This document shows, piece after piece, positions 18,373-27,078 of a stretch of DNA of 64,000 bases. This stretch comes from Erythrobacter sp. Alg231-14 (GTDB taxonomy: Bacteria; Pseudomonadota; Alphaproteobacteria; Sphingomonadales; Sphingomonadaceae), in assembly GCF_900149685.1 (NCBI RefSeq), contig NZ_LT702999.1:2294001-2358000 (forward strand), written 5' to 3'. Made by a program: the position numbers and the translations under genes. The notes under the pieces were generated by a model. That model did no database searches. It saw only the letters and a list, made by a program, of their open reading frames with translations, and had not been told where the DNA came from. The number at the start of each line of letters is the position of its first letter. Position 1 is the stretch's first letter.

Positions 18373-19527
18373 ATGTTTTTAGACAAGCAGTGGAATACGA
18401 TGGACGGCTTCGATCAATTGGCAATGAACTGGCGATCGGCCCTTTTGGGGCTGATAATCATGTGCACCTTGGCTGCGCTTGTGTCGTTGATGCGGCGCGG
18501 GATCGAACGGCGTGCGGTGATTTGGTTCGTCGTTTTCGTGTTATCCGGCGGCGTGTCCGCGATCCCGATGGTGATTGGGTTTGCCGGTGCGTACGATATT
18601 TGGCCCGGCCTCACATTCCTGCCGACACAAATGGCATTGTTCTATGGTCCTGCGATTGCTTTGCACGCGCGGGAATTGATTTTGGGCCGACAATCACGCC
18701 GGACATGGTGGCTGTTCGCGCCGGGCATCGTCTATTGGCTTTATCAATTGTGGGCGTTCACGATGCTGGGCGATTACCGGGCGAAATGGGCGTTTACAAA
18801 GGCGGTGCAGGATCCGTACATCTACCCGCTTGCCATGGGGCTGGCCTTTGGATTGGCTGCGGCTTGCTTGTTTCATGCGGCGAAGCTGCAACGCGGCTAT
18901 GTCGCGTGGTTGAAAGACAATCATTCCAACGACGAACATTTTAGCCCGCGGTGGATCACGCATCTGGTCGTGTTGTCGGCCATCGTGGCGGTCTTTTGGG
19001 CATGTGAGTTTATCCTCGCCCGTTGGTTCGGCTACACCTACGCCCAAGTCTTTATCTGGGATTTCGTCGCTCTTTTCGCGGTGTTCGTCATCAGCTTGGA
19101 GGCGTTGGCCGGCATAGATCGACCATTCCCCAAAATGACCAAACCCGACCCGGTCGATACAATAGAGCCGCCCGAAAAACCGGAACGGGATTGGGCAGAA
19201 GAAGGGGAGCGGTTGAAGGCCGAAGTCTTAGCGCGAAAATGGCATTTGGAGCCTGGATTGTCGCTCCAGATTTTGGCGCGCCGTTTCGGCACCAATCAGG
19301 CCTATCTTTCGCGTGCCATCAACCAAGGATTGGGTCAGAATTTCAGCAGCTTTATAAACGGATTGCGCGTTGATTATGCCAAGGAATTAATCCGCACCGA
19401 CGCCACATCGATGATCGATATCGCGATGGAGACCGGCTTTGGATCGAAGGCCAGTTTCAATCGAGCGTTCAAAATGCATGCCGGCATCAATCCCAGCGAA
19501 TTCAAACGCCGATGTGATGCGGAATAG
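18373..19527 (+). CDS. Membrane-anchored AraC-family regulator
   Basis: The N-terminal 230 residues hold about seven hydrophobic helices (for example LLGLIIMCTLAALVSLM, VIWFVVFVLSGGVSAIPMV, FIWDFVALFAVFVISLEAL). A cytoplasmic linker follows, then a C-terminal AraC-type double helix-turn-helix: LSLQILARRFGTNQAYLSRAI and SMIDIAMETGFGSKASFNRAF, ending KMHAGINPSEFKRR. Such proteins couple a membrane-embedded sensor to DNA binding. ATG 18373 is used; ATG 18400 is an alternative. The S41 peptidase gene starts 92 nt downstream on the same strand and is the most obvious candidate target or partner; this is inference. Confidence 0.88.
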   Translation: MFLDKQWNTMDGFDQLAMNWRSALLGLIIMCTLAALVSLMRRGIERRAVIWFVVFVLSGGVSAIPMVIGFAGAYDIWPGLTFLPTQMALFYGPAIALHARELILGRQSRRTWWLFAPGIVYWLYQLWAFTMLGDYRAKWAFTKAVQDPYIYPLAMGLAFGLAAACLFHAAKLQRGYVAWLKDNHSNDEHFSPRWITHLVVLSAIVAVFWACEFILARWFGYTYAQVFIWDFVALFAVFVISLEALAGIDRPFPKMTKPDPVDTIEPPEKPERDWAEEGERLKAEVLARKWHLEPGLSLQILARRFGTNQAYLSRAINQGLGQNFSSFINGLRVDYAKELIRTDATSMIDIAMETGFGSKASFNRAFKMHAGINPSEFKRRCDAE

Positions 19528-19619
19528 AGCGTCTCAAATCATAAAAAGCGCATGAAATTCTTGGATTGGGGCGCGCTGTTTTCCCTGCGGCCTAAACGAG
19601 GTGTCCAAGGAGACATTCA

Positions 19620-21578
19620 ATGCAATCAGCGACCGTCGTAAGCAAACAGACCCTTTCCATCCTAGGCGCCGCAGCAGCGTTTTGTGCGACTCCGGTATTT
19701 GCGCAATCCGCGCCGCAGGATCGTTGGTTGAGTGTCGATGCGGTGCAATCGGACATTGCGCTTGCTCAAGAGGCGTATGAACGCGTTCACCCCGGCTACA
19801 CGCGATATGCCAGTGAAGCCGAAATGGACGCGGCTTGGGCCGGAGTCGTGGCCCGGGCACAAACGGATGGCGGCATGCGTTTGGCGGATTTCTATTTGGC
19901 GGTGGAGCGCGTCCTTACACATATCCGTTGCGATCACACTAAGGCGGAATTGCCGCGCGCCATGCGTGAGGCGCGATTGGGTCAACCGCTCTACCTGCCG
20001 TTTCGATGGCAATTGGTCGAAGGGCACGGATTGATCCGTACGGCGGACCCCGCGACTGGGTTAAGGCAGGGCGATGAAATTGTCGCCATTGATGGCCGTT
20101 CATTGGAGGATGTGGTCGCCGCGGTTAGCTCATATATCCCTGTCGATGGCTACACCGAATGGTCGCGAAACGCCGGTGTTTCGGAATCGCTGGAATTCAT
20201 GGGCGGTGCCGTGGATCATTTCGGCATGTTGTTGTGGGAGGCGCCGGAAATCGCCCGCATCGCCGTTCGCGATGCGGAAGGGGGAGAGCGTCTCATTGAA
20301 GTCCCGCGGATTGCGTTCGACGCGTGGACCCAATTGTCATCCCAGACGGAAGGAGCGGGAGCGGCGAATTTTGCCGATGCGGTGCATTTCGAAACGCTGA
20401 CCGATGATGTCGGCTATCTAAAAGTCGATACGTTTGTGAACTATCGAAATCCAGTCGATCCCAACGCAGTGTTTGAACCGATTTTCAATGCTTTGGCGGA
20501 ACAAGGGTCGAGCACCTTGATCCTAGATCTAAGACAGAATGGCGGGGGGTCGACCGACGCGGCGCAGGCATTGGCCCGCCATCTGCTCGAAGAGACCCAG
20601 GCGCTCAAATTGTCCATGTCAGTGGCGACCTTGGATCTTTCCGGATTGAGAGAGCATCTTACAACATGGGATGCGCGCGCCTTGAATCCCGATCCTCGCG
20701 GTTTCATCGCTCAAGACGATGGCACGTTCACTTTGCGGGATGGTATTGCGGATGACACGGCCGTTTTGGAACCGGCGGATGCGGCGTTCCAAGGGCGACT
20801 GATCATCTTGACCAGCAATTCCAATTCATCGGGCAGCACCAATTTGTTGGCCGTCCTAAGCCAACAGGATCGCACCATTTTGATCGGTGAACCGACTGGG
20901 GGCAGCGCCGAAGGTCCCACCGCAGGCATTCAGTTCACTTTGACCCTGCCGCAAAGCGGGGTTCGCACGCGAATCCCTGTGTTTCAGTTCCGCAACAATG
21001 TTCAGTCATTCGAAATTGGGATGGGATTGTCGCCGGACATTGCTGCCTCAATGACCGTCGCGGATTTTCGGGCCGGGCGTGATCCGGCGCTGGATATGGC
21101 ATTGGCCTTGGCTCAGGAGGACGATGTTGATCCCGCTGCGCAGTTCGAAAATGGCGTCGCTACAGTAGACGATTTCGCGATCGTCGCCGGCGACGATTGG
21201 AGCGGGACGCTTGAATATCTAAACTACAACAGCGACACGCGTTCCTCCATTCCGGTCCGTTTAGTCGCCCGCGAACCCCAAGGCCGCACAATGCGATATG
21301 GGATCGCTTACCCCGGTGAAGAAGACAAGAACGCCAACGATCGCCTGCGTGTTTCGCGCGATGGGACCCAAATCAACGGATACGCTATCGTCCAACGTTT
21401 CACTGATCCAGAGCGCGGCACCGTTTTGGTCACCCAAGGGGCCGGCCGTGATGACAACCGACCGGCGGATATCCGTTTAACCTACGAAATCGCCGCTGAT
21501 CGTTTTGTCATCAGCAAAGACGTGCGATTTGCCGATGGAGAATGGATCAATCGGAATTCTTACCGGTTGCAACGCTGA
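19620..21578 (+). CDS. S41-family (C-terminal processing-like) secreted peptidase
   Basis: Serine peptidase of the S41 clan, exported through a Sec signal (LGAAAAFCATPVFAQ). An N-terminal helical part is followed by a PDZ-like segment (TGLRQGDEIVAIDGRSLEDVV). The catalytic domain has VGYLKVDTF, STLILDLRQNGGGSTDAAQAL and the nucleophile-type segment LTSNSNSSGSTNLLA, followed by GEPTGGSAEGPTAG. A C-terminal extension of about 150 residues has no assignment. AAGGAGA lies 6 nt before ATG 19620. The last 32 nt overlap, tail to tail, the ABC-F gene on the other strand. Confidence 0.9.
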   Translation: MQSATVVSKQTLSILGAAAAFCATPVFAQSAPQDRWLSVDAVQSDIALAQEAYERVHPGYTRYASEAEMDAAWAGVVARAQTDGGMRLADFYLAVERVLTHIRCDHTKAELPRAMREARLGQPLYLPFRWQLVEGHGLIRTADPATGLRQGDEIVAIDGRSLEDVVAAVSSYIPVDGYTEWSRNAGVSESLEFMGGAVDHFGMLLWEAPEIARIAVRDAEGGERLIEVPRIAFDAWTQLSSQTEGAGAANFADAVHFETLTDDVGYLKVDTFVNYRNPVDPNAVFEPIFNALAEQGSSTLILDLRQNGGGSTDAAQALARHLLEETQALKLSMSVATLDLSGLREHLTTWDARALNPDPRGFIAQDDGTFTLRDGIADDTAVLEPADAAFQGRLIILTSNSNSSGSTNLLAVLSQQDRTILIGEPTGGSAEGPTAGIQFTLTLPQSGVRTRIPVFQFRNNVQSFEIGMGLSPDIAASMTVADFRAGRDPALDMALALAQEDDVDPAAQFENGVATVDDFAIVAGDDWSGTLEYLNYNSDTRSSIPVRLVAREPQGRTMRYGIAYPGEEDKNANDRLRVSRDGTQINGYAIVQRFTDPERGTVLVTQGAGRDDNRPADIRLTYEIAADRFVISKDVRFADGEWINRNSYRLQR

Positions 21579-23154
21579 TCGCGCCGATATCGATGAACCG
21601 GTGAATGCCGATGGCATCTAAGAAACGGCGATCGTGGCTTACCACCATCAATGCCCCATCAAAGGTCGCCAAAGCGTTTTCGAGCAACTCGACTGTTTCA
21701 ATGTCGAGATGATTCGTCGGTTCATCCAAAATCAACAGCCACGGCGGCCGTGCGCCCGCCAAAGTACAGGCAAGTCCGGCGCGGAGACGTTCCCCGCCCG
21801 ATAGCGTGCCGACGGTTTGCAATGTGTCGCGATTGCGGAATGCGAAATGGGCGCAGGCCGCATAGGCTGCCTCTTGGCTCAATTCCGGGTTCAAACGCCG
21901 GAAATTGTCGAGGATGCTGGCGGCCGAATCCAGAATGCTGATGTGTTGATCCAGCATGACGGTGCGTTCCGTCGCCCGGCAATGTGTCGCGTGATCCGGT
22001 TTTAGCGATCCCGATGCGATCTTCAGGAATGTGGTTTTGCCTGACCCGTTGTGCCCGCAAATTGCGATCCGTTCGCTCCCGCGAATTGTACAAGACCAAG
22101 GTCCAAATTGGAGTTGGCCAAGATCCAATACGGCCCCGTCTATGGTCAAAATATCGGTGCCCGATACGATGCCGGTCTTTGGCAGATCAATTGTGATTGG
22201 CTTGATGACTTCAACTTGAGTGCGGGCTTCGTTCAATTGTGCTTTGGCGGATCCGATCCGTTGTTTTGCAATCCGCCCTTGTGATGCACCGCTGTTTTCG
22301 GCGCGTTCTGCCTTTTTGCCCAACAATATGGCCGGTTGGGAACCGGTTTCTGCCGCGGCGCGACCGGCTTTGTCGCGGCGTTGCTGTTTTTCTTTTTCGC
22401 GCTGCGCGGTTTGTTCCGCTTGGCGTAATGCATGGCCTGATCGTTCAAGTTCTGCCTGCGCCCGTTCGCGTTCGGCATCGCGAAGTTCCGCGAATTCCTG
22501 CCATCCGCCAGTGACGATTCTAACTCCGATCGGTGTCACTTCAACGATCTTGTCCATCGCGACTAACAATTCGCGATCATGGCTCGCAACGATGACAGCG
22601 CCGCGCCAGCTTTCGATCAAGGAACGGACTGCGTCCCTGCCTGTTTGATCCAAATTGTTCGTCGGCTCATCCAAAAGGAGTAAGTCGGGCCGTTCAATCA
22701 AAAGCCGCGCTATGCCGATCCGCGTGCGTTCTCCGCCGGAAAACGATCCCATAGTCCGGCTCAGCGCATCTTCACTCAAACCGGTTTCGGTAAGCGCCGA
22801 TGCGATCCTCTGCTCCAACGTCCAATCCGCGTTGGCGAAATCGTCTGTTGATCCATCGCCGGCGGCAATGCGGCGCAGAGTTTCGAGGTCTTCGGCGACG
22901 CCCAACGCAGCGGACACATCCATATCCGGTGACCATTCTTGCGCCAAAACGCCTACAGTCCCGGCGCAAAGCACCGAGCCTGAAGCGGGTTTTAGTGTTC
23001 CGGCGATTACCTTCAACAATGTCGATTTGCCGGACCCGTTGCGCCCAACCAATCCGATCCGCTCTGTCCCTACAGACAGGGACAAATCATCGAACAAGCG
23101 CCGGCGGTCGGGCGTCCGCACGCATAGACGATCAAGGGTGAGGATTGAGGACAT
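21547..23154 (-). CDS. ABC-F family ATPase
   Basis: A soluble twin-ATPase protein without membrane domains, of the ribosome-associated ABC-F class. The first cassette has Walker A GRNGSGKST, signature FSGGERTRIGIARLL and Walker B LLLLDEPTNNLD. A charged alpha-helical linker follows (residues about 225-310). The second cassette has GHNGSGKTT, LSGGERLRAGLACTL and LLILDEPTNHLD. Length is 535 aa. ABC-F proteins act in translation quality control or antibiotic protection; no C-terminal extension identifies the subclass. It ends in a 32-nt antisense overlap with the S41 peptidase gene. Confidence 0.92.
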   Translation of the reverse strand: MSSILTLDRLCVRTPDRRRLFDDLSLSVGTERIGLVGRNGSGKSTLLKVIAGTLKPASGSVLCAGTVGVLAQEWSPDMDVSAALGVAEDLETLRRIAAGDGSTDDFANADWTLEQRIASALTETGLSEDALSRTMGSFSGGERTRIGIARLLIERPDLLLLDEPTNNLDQTGRDAVRSLIESWRGAVIVASHDRELLVAMDKIVEVTPIGVRIVTGGWQEFAELRDAERERAQAELERSGHALRQAEQTAQREKEKQQRRDKAGRAAAETGSQPAILLGKKAERAENSGASQGRIAKQRIGSAKAQLNEARTQVEVIKPITIDLPKTGIVSGTDILTIDGAVLDLGQLQFGPWSCTIRGSERIAICGHNGSGKTTFLKIASGSLKPDHATHCRATERTVMLDQHISILDSAASILDNFRRLNPELSQEAAYAACAHFAFRNRDTLQTVGTLSGGERLRAGLACTLAGARPPWLLILDEPTNHLDIETVELLENALATFDGALMVVSHDRRFLDAIGIHRFIDIGAISVATGKNSD

Positions 23155-23225
23155 TTATTTAACTTCAAGTTTGCATGGCAGCGGACCGCCGGTTGCCCTG
23201 TTTAATCAATCCTCACCCAAAAATT

Positions 23226-25397
23226 TTATCGAACAATGTCCATTTCCGCGATCAATGCATCGGCTCCATCGACTTTTTCCATCACCCATAACATGTACCG
23301 CGTATCGACATGAATCGTTCGCGTTGTGCGAGGGTCAAAATCCCAATCGGAATTGACGCTTTCAAACGTGCCATCGAACAACAAGCCGACCAATTCAGCC
23401 CGGGCGTTCAATGTCGCCGATCCACTGTTGCCACCCGTGCTATCAAGGTCTGTTAGGAAATTCACAGGGACCGAGCCTATGCTGTCCAAGGCGTAATCCC
23501 CGTAATCGCGGGCCTCGACGCGGTCGAGCAACGTTTGCGGCGAGTTGAAGGGATTTTCGCCAGTGTCTTTATCGGCGATCCCTTCGAGCGTGGTGAATGG
23601 AAGATATGCCATCCCATCGCGCGGAGATCCGCCCAGCACACTGCCAAAGGTCACACGCAATGTGCTGTTTGCATCTGGATATGTCAGACGGCCATCCTCG
23701 CGCTGCCACGCGGTGATCGCTTCCATATAAGCAGGGCGCAATGCAAGAGACCGGCCTGCGCGCTCTTCGCCTTGTGCTTCCAATCCGCGCCCGTAATCAT
23801 ACATGGCCACCGCCAATTGCATGAAGGGGTCTTCGCTGGCCTCCAACTCGTCTGGCGTCGCATCCATCATTGCCAATCGAGTGTCGACATCTCCTAATGT
23901 TGTGTCGGCGTAGAACCTATCCAGCAAAGCAGGAAGTTTGTCCGCCGTCGTTTCGTCCGTCAATCCCAAGGCGGCATCAAAAGCGGCCACGCGTTCGTCG
24001 GTTGGTTGCGCAATATAGCCGGTCAAGAACAACGCCCATTCTGCTTTATCAACGGCCGGATCGAACCGACGGTCCAACGCTTGCATCCCTTGGCGGAAGA
24101 ACGTCATATCACGCTCTTGATAACCCGGTTCGCGTTCTGCGTTGGGCAACGCTTTTTCTTGAGCCAATCGGTACAACCGGCGGGCGGTTGAAAAAAGGCT
24201 GGGCCGGGAAACATTGCGAAACCAGAAATTGGTGCGCGCGGCTTGCGCGCTTTCTTCGGACAGAGCGCCCAGCGCGGCAATCGCTTCGCCATATTCTGCG
24301 CGTGATGGGTCGGCCGCGATCCATTCGGAAAGCGCGCTTTCGCGCATGCGGCGCCGTTCAACCAATCCTACCCGACGCGCGCCTTCGATTTGGCCGCGCA
24401 GGTTTTTCTCAAAATTGTTGAGACCGGCAAGCCGCGATTCGTATTTTACGCGGGAGTCCGACCCTTCGGGTGCGGCGGCCTCGATGGTGTCGATCCAATC
24501 GTTCAACAGACTTTCGAATGTGGGATAGGTCCAATTGAATGTGTTTTCCACTTCGGCCATCAATGTGTATCGGCTGGTCGATCCCGGGTAGCCTGCGGCC
24601 ATAACGAAATCGCCGTCATCCAATCCGGCGGCGCTAACCTTTAGATGGTGTTCCGGCGCGTATGGGACATTGTCTTCGGCATAATCTGCAGCCGATCCAT
24701 CGGGCGCTACATAGGCGCGGTAAAACGCAAAATCACCGGTGTGACGAGGCCACTGCCAATTGTCGATGTCGCCGCCATATTTACCAATGGAGTCTGCAGG
24801 TGCGTAGACAAGTCGGACATCACGAACTTCCAATCTCTTGACCAATTTGTATTGAGCGCCGCCGTAAAAACTGGCGACTTGACAGCGATAGCCGCTTTCT
24901 TCTTCGCATTCGGCAGTGATGTCTTTGGATCGTTGTTCGATAACCGCGTACCGTTCAGTTGCGGCAAGATCACCTGTGCCTGCACGCATGCGATCGGTGA
25001 CATCGGTCACTTCAGTGGTGACGTAAATGCGAGATCCTGGCGCGGCGGGCAATTCGCCCGAAAGGCCATCGGCAAGAAAGCCGTCCGCAAGGTAGTTGTT
25101 GTCGGCGGTTGAATTGTATTGAACCGATCCGCGCGCGCAATGATGGTTTGTAACAACTAAGCCTTGCTCGGACACAAAGCTGGCCGAACATCCGCCTAGT
25201 GATACGACCGCGCCCATAGGAAATCCGGTCAAATCGGCCAAAGCGTCTGGCTCAATTTCCAATCCCGCTTCTTCCAATTCTGCACTGATTTCCTGCAATT
25301 GATCCGGCGTGAACATACCCTCTTTTGCAAGGGCAGGCGCAGCGATTGTTGAACCGCCAATAAGCAGGCCGAGAGATAAGAGTTTGAGGTTTTTCAT
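23226..25397 (-). CDS. S46-family dipeptidyl-peptidase (DPP7/DPP11 type)
   Basis: Periplasmic exopeptidase that removes dipeptides from peptides, with a Sec signal ending APALAK. The chymotrypsin-fold triad is visible: His in VVTNHHCARGSVQ (residues 85-86), Asp in QWPRHTGDFAFYRAY, and Ser in STGGNSGSATLNA (about residue 656). After it, LVGLLFDGTFESVNSD has Gly at the position where, from family knowledge, DPP11 has Arg and DPP7 has Gly; this suggests hydrophobic rather than acidic P1 preference (inference). Length 723 aa is normal. The gene stands alone. It fits a peptide-scavenging lifestyle together with the S41 and M28 peptidases in the window. Confidence 0.93.
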   Translation of the reverse strand: MKNLKLLSLGLLIGGSTIAAPALAKEGMFTPDQLQEISAELEEAGLEIEPDALADLTGFPMGAVVSLGGCSASFVSEQGLVVTNHHCARGSVQYNSTADNNYLADGFLADGLSGELPAAPGSRIYVTTEVTDVTDRMRAGTGDLAATERYAVIEQRSKDITAECEEESGYRCQVASFYGGAQYKLVKRLEVRDVRLVYAPADSIGKYGGDIDNWQWPRHTGDFAFYRAYVAPDGSAADYAEDNVPYAPEHHLKVSAAGLDDGDFVMAAGYPGSTSRYTLMAEVENTFNWTYPTFESLLNDWIDTIEAAAPEGSDSRVKYESRLAGLNNFEKNLRGQIEGARRVGLVERRRMRESALSEWIAADPSRAEYGEAIAALGALSEESAQAARTNFWFRNVSRPSLFSTARRLYRLAQEKALPNAEREPGYQERDMTFFRQGMQALDRRFDPAVDKAEWALFLTGYIAQPTDERVAAFDAALGLTDETTADKLPALLDRFYADTTLGDVDTRLAMMDATPDELEASEDPFMQLAVAMYDYGRGLEAQGEERAGRSLALRPAYMEAITAWQREDGRLTYPDANSTLRVTFGSVLGGSPRDGMAYLPFTTLEGIADKDTGENPFNSPQTLLDRVEARDYGDYALDSIGSVPVNFLTDLDSTGGNSGSATLNARAELVGLLFDGTFESVNSDWDFDPRTTRTIHVDTRYMLWVMEKVDGADALIAEMDIVR

Positions 25398-25522
25398 AAG
25401 GTGACCCTACAATGATGCGCACGGTACCCGGCCGGGCCATTGCGCGTTGAATGTTACAATATATCGTTGGCGGCGGTCTAAGAGGTTTCCGATCTAACCG
25501 CAACCGATTGTGGCGTCGTCAA

Positions 25523-26863
25523 TTACGTCGCCCATGGCCCCGTAATCGCAAGAGTCCGCGTCGGCGCATAGGCGTTGACAAAGAACCATTTGCCGTCGGG
25601 TGAAAAACACCCCCCCGCAGGCTCCGTTTGCATGCGCAGGCGGGCGAATTCATACGGATTGCCATCGGGTGTGATGCCGCGAACATGGTTGTCGACCACG
25701 TCTGTGTATTGGTCTTCGCACACCAACAGATGGCCGCTGGGAGCCACGCATAGGTTGTCGCCAAAATTGAATTGGTCGGGGCTCTCGCTTTCGAAGAAGA
25801 GCTCGACCTGATCGGGTTTTTCACCGCGCCCGGGAACAAACCGGAAGATTTGGCCCAATTTCATTACGCCGCCGCTGGTGGAGCACGCGAACAGATCGTC
25901 GATGCCCATGTGCAGCCCTTCTCCGCGAGCGATCATTGCGGCGCCTTTGCCGATTGCGCGCGTTCGCAGATCGTCTTGCGGGGCCTCTACATTGTCGAGA
26001 TCGATCCAGCTTACGTTATAAGACTGCCCCACTGGCATGGTGGCCGCGTCCCAATTGCGCGTGTCCGTCAGACCATCGACAACCATCGCCTGTAACGTGC
26101 CGCCCTTTGCCAAGTCGCCCGGCATGTTTGGCACAAATCGGTAAAATACGCCGTCATCGCGATCTTCTGTCATATACACATAGCCGGTTGCCGGATCGAC
26201 GCAGGCGGCTTCGTGATTGAAACGACCCATCGCGCGCAGCGGGGTGGGTTCAACCAATCCGCTGGCGGATCCGGGCACTTCGAACACCCATCCATGGTTC
26301 ACGGCCAATCCATCGCCGTATCGTTGGCCCGGTCCGGTCGGTGCCTCTTCGCATGTCAGCCAGGTACCCCATGGAGTGACCCCGCCCGAACAATTGCGGA
26401 TTGTGCCGCCCAATGTGCGCATTTGGCGTTTGACGACCAAAGTGCTGGCATCAAGAACAATATTGGTTGTGCCGCCGGGGACAATCGCACCGTTATGCGT
26501 GCCAAACCCTTTTTCAATCGAACCGCCAGCGTCGTCGCTCGGCACGAGTTCATGGTTTCGGACCAGCACAATTTCGCCGTTGCCCAAATCAAGGCAGCCC
26601 ATGCCATCGGCCTTATCTGGAACCGTTCCACCGTCGGTCATCGCGTCGCCCAAACTGGACAGGACGCGGTAGGAAAACCCCTCTGGCAAATCGAGGATCC
26701 CGGCCGGGTCAGGGCGCAACGGTCCATAGTCGGAAAAAGCCCCGTTTGCGCCACCGCCGGTTAAGGCTGCGCCGCGCGTCATACATCCGCTCGCTAAGAG
26801 CGCTGCGAAGGCGCTGCCGGTTGCGGTCATGAATTGGCGGCGATCTGAATTCGGCAATCGCAT
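25523..26863 (-). CDS. PhoX-like (DUF839) Tat-exported lipoprotein
   Basis: Member of the PhoX/DUF839 beta-propeller family, which includes calcium- and iron-dependent alkaline phosphatases; membership alone does not prove phosphatase activity. The N-terminus MRLPNSDRRQFMTATG carries a twin-arginine motif and is followed by the lipobox LLASGC, so a Tat-exported lipoprotein is likely. Family patterns include LDLPEGFSYRVLSSLGD, NHEAACVDPATGYVYMTED and NLCVAPSGHLLVCED. ATG 26863 is preferred over the upstream start because the Tat signal begins there and AAGGGG precedes it. No phosphate-regulon gene is adjacent. Confidence 0.85.
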   Translation of the reverse strand: MRLPNSDRRQFMTATGSAFAALLASGCMTRGAALTGGGANGAFSDYGPLRPDPAGILDLPEGFSYRVLSSLGDAMTDGGTVPDKADGMGCLDLGNGEIVLVRNHELVPSDDAGGSIEKGFGTHNGAIVPGGTTNIVLDASTLVVKRQMRTLGGTIRNCSGGVTPWGTWLTCEEAPTGPGQRYGDGLAVNHGWVFEVPGSASGLVEPTPLRAMGRFNHEAACVDPATGYVYMTEDRDDGVFYRFVPNMPGDLAKGGTLQAMVVDGLTDTRNWDAATMPVGQSYNVSWIDLDNVEAPQDDLRTRAIGKGAAMIARGEGLHMGIDDLFACSTSGGVMKLGQIFRFVPGRGEKPDQVELFFESESPDQFNFGDNLCVAPSGHLLVCEDQYTDVVDNHVRGITPDGNPYEFARLRMQTEPAGGCFSPDGKWFFVNAYAPTRTLAITGPWAT

Positions 26864-26992
26864 TGCGATGACCCCTTTTAACAACGGAAGAACGACAACG
26901 TAGCGCGATGCTACATAATGCGCGCCGCGCGCGCCAGACAATCATGCCGAACTGTTCCCATAGCCCCGATCATTCTGCGAACGTCCCACCTT

Positions 26993-27017
26993 GACCGACG
27001 GTTTTCGTTATTCGGTC
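26993..27017. promoter_or_regulatory. Inverted repeat upstream of MacAB-like operon
   Basis: GACCGA and TCGGTC are separated by 13 nt, 62 nt before the first gene of the operon and inside the divergent gap with the PhoX-like gene. It may be an operator, but a 6-bp dyad can arise by chance. Confidence 0.22.
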
Positions 27018-27078
27018 TTGCTAACGGTCACGCGCCTGTCATCTTGGATAGAGAAATACGAGGTGGGCAATCAAAACT

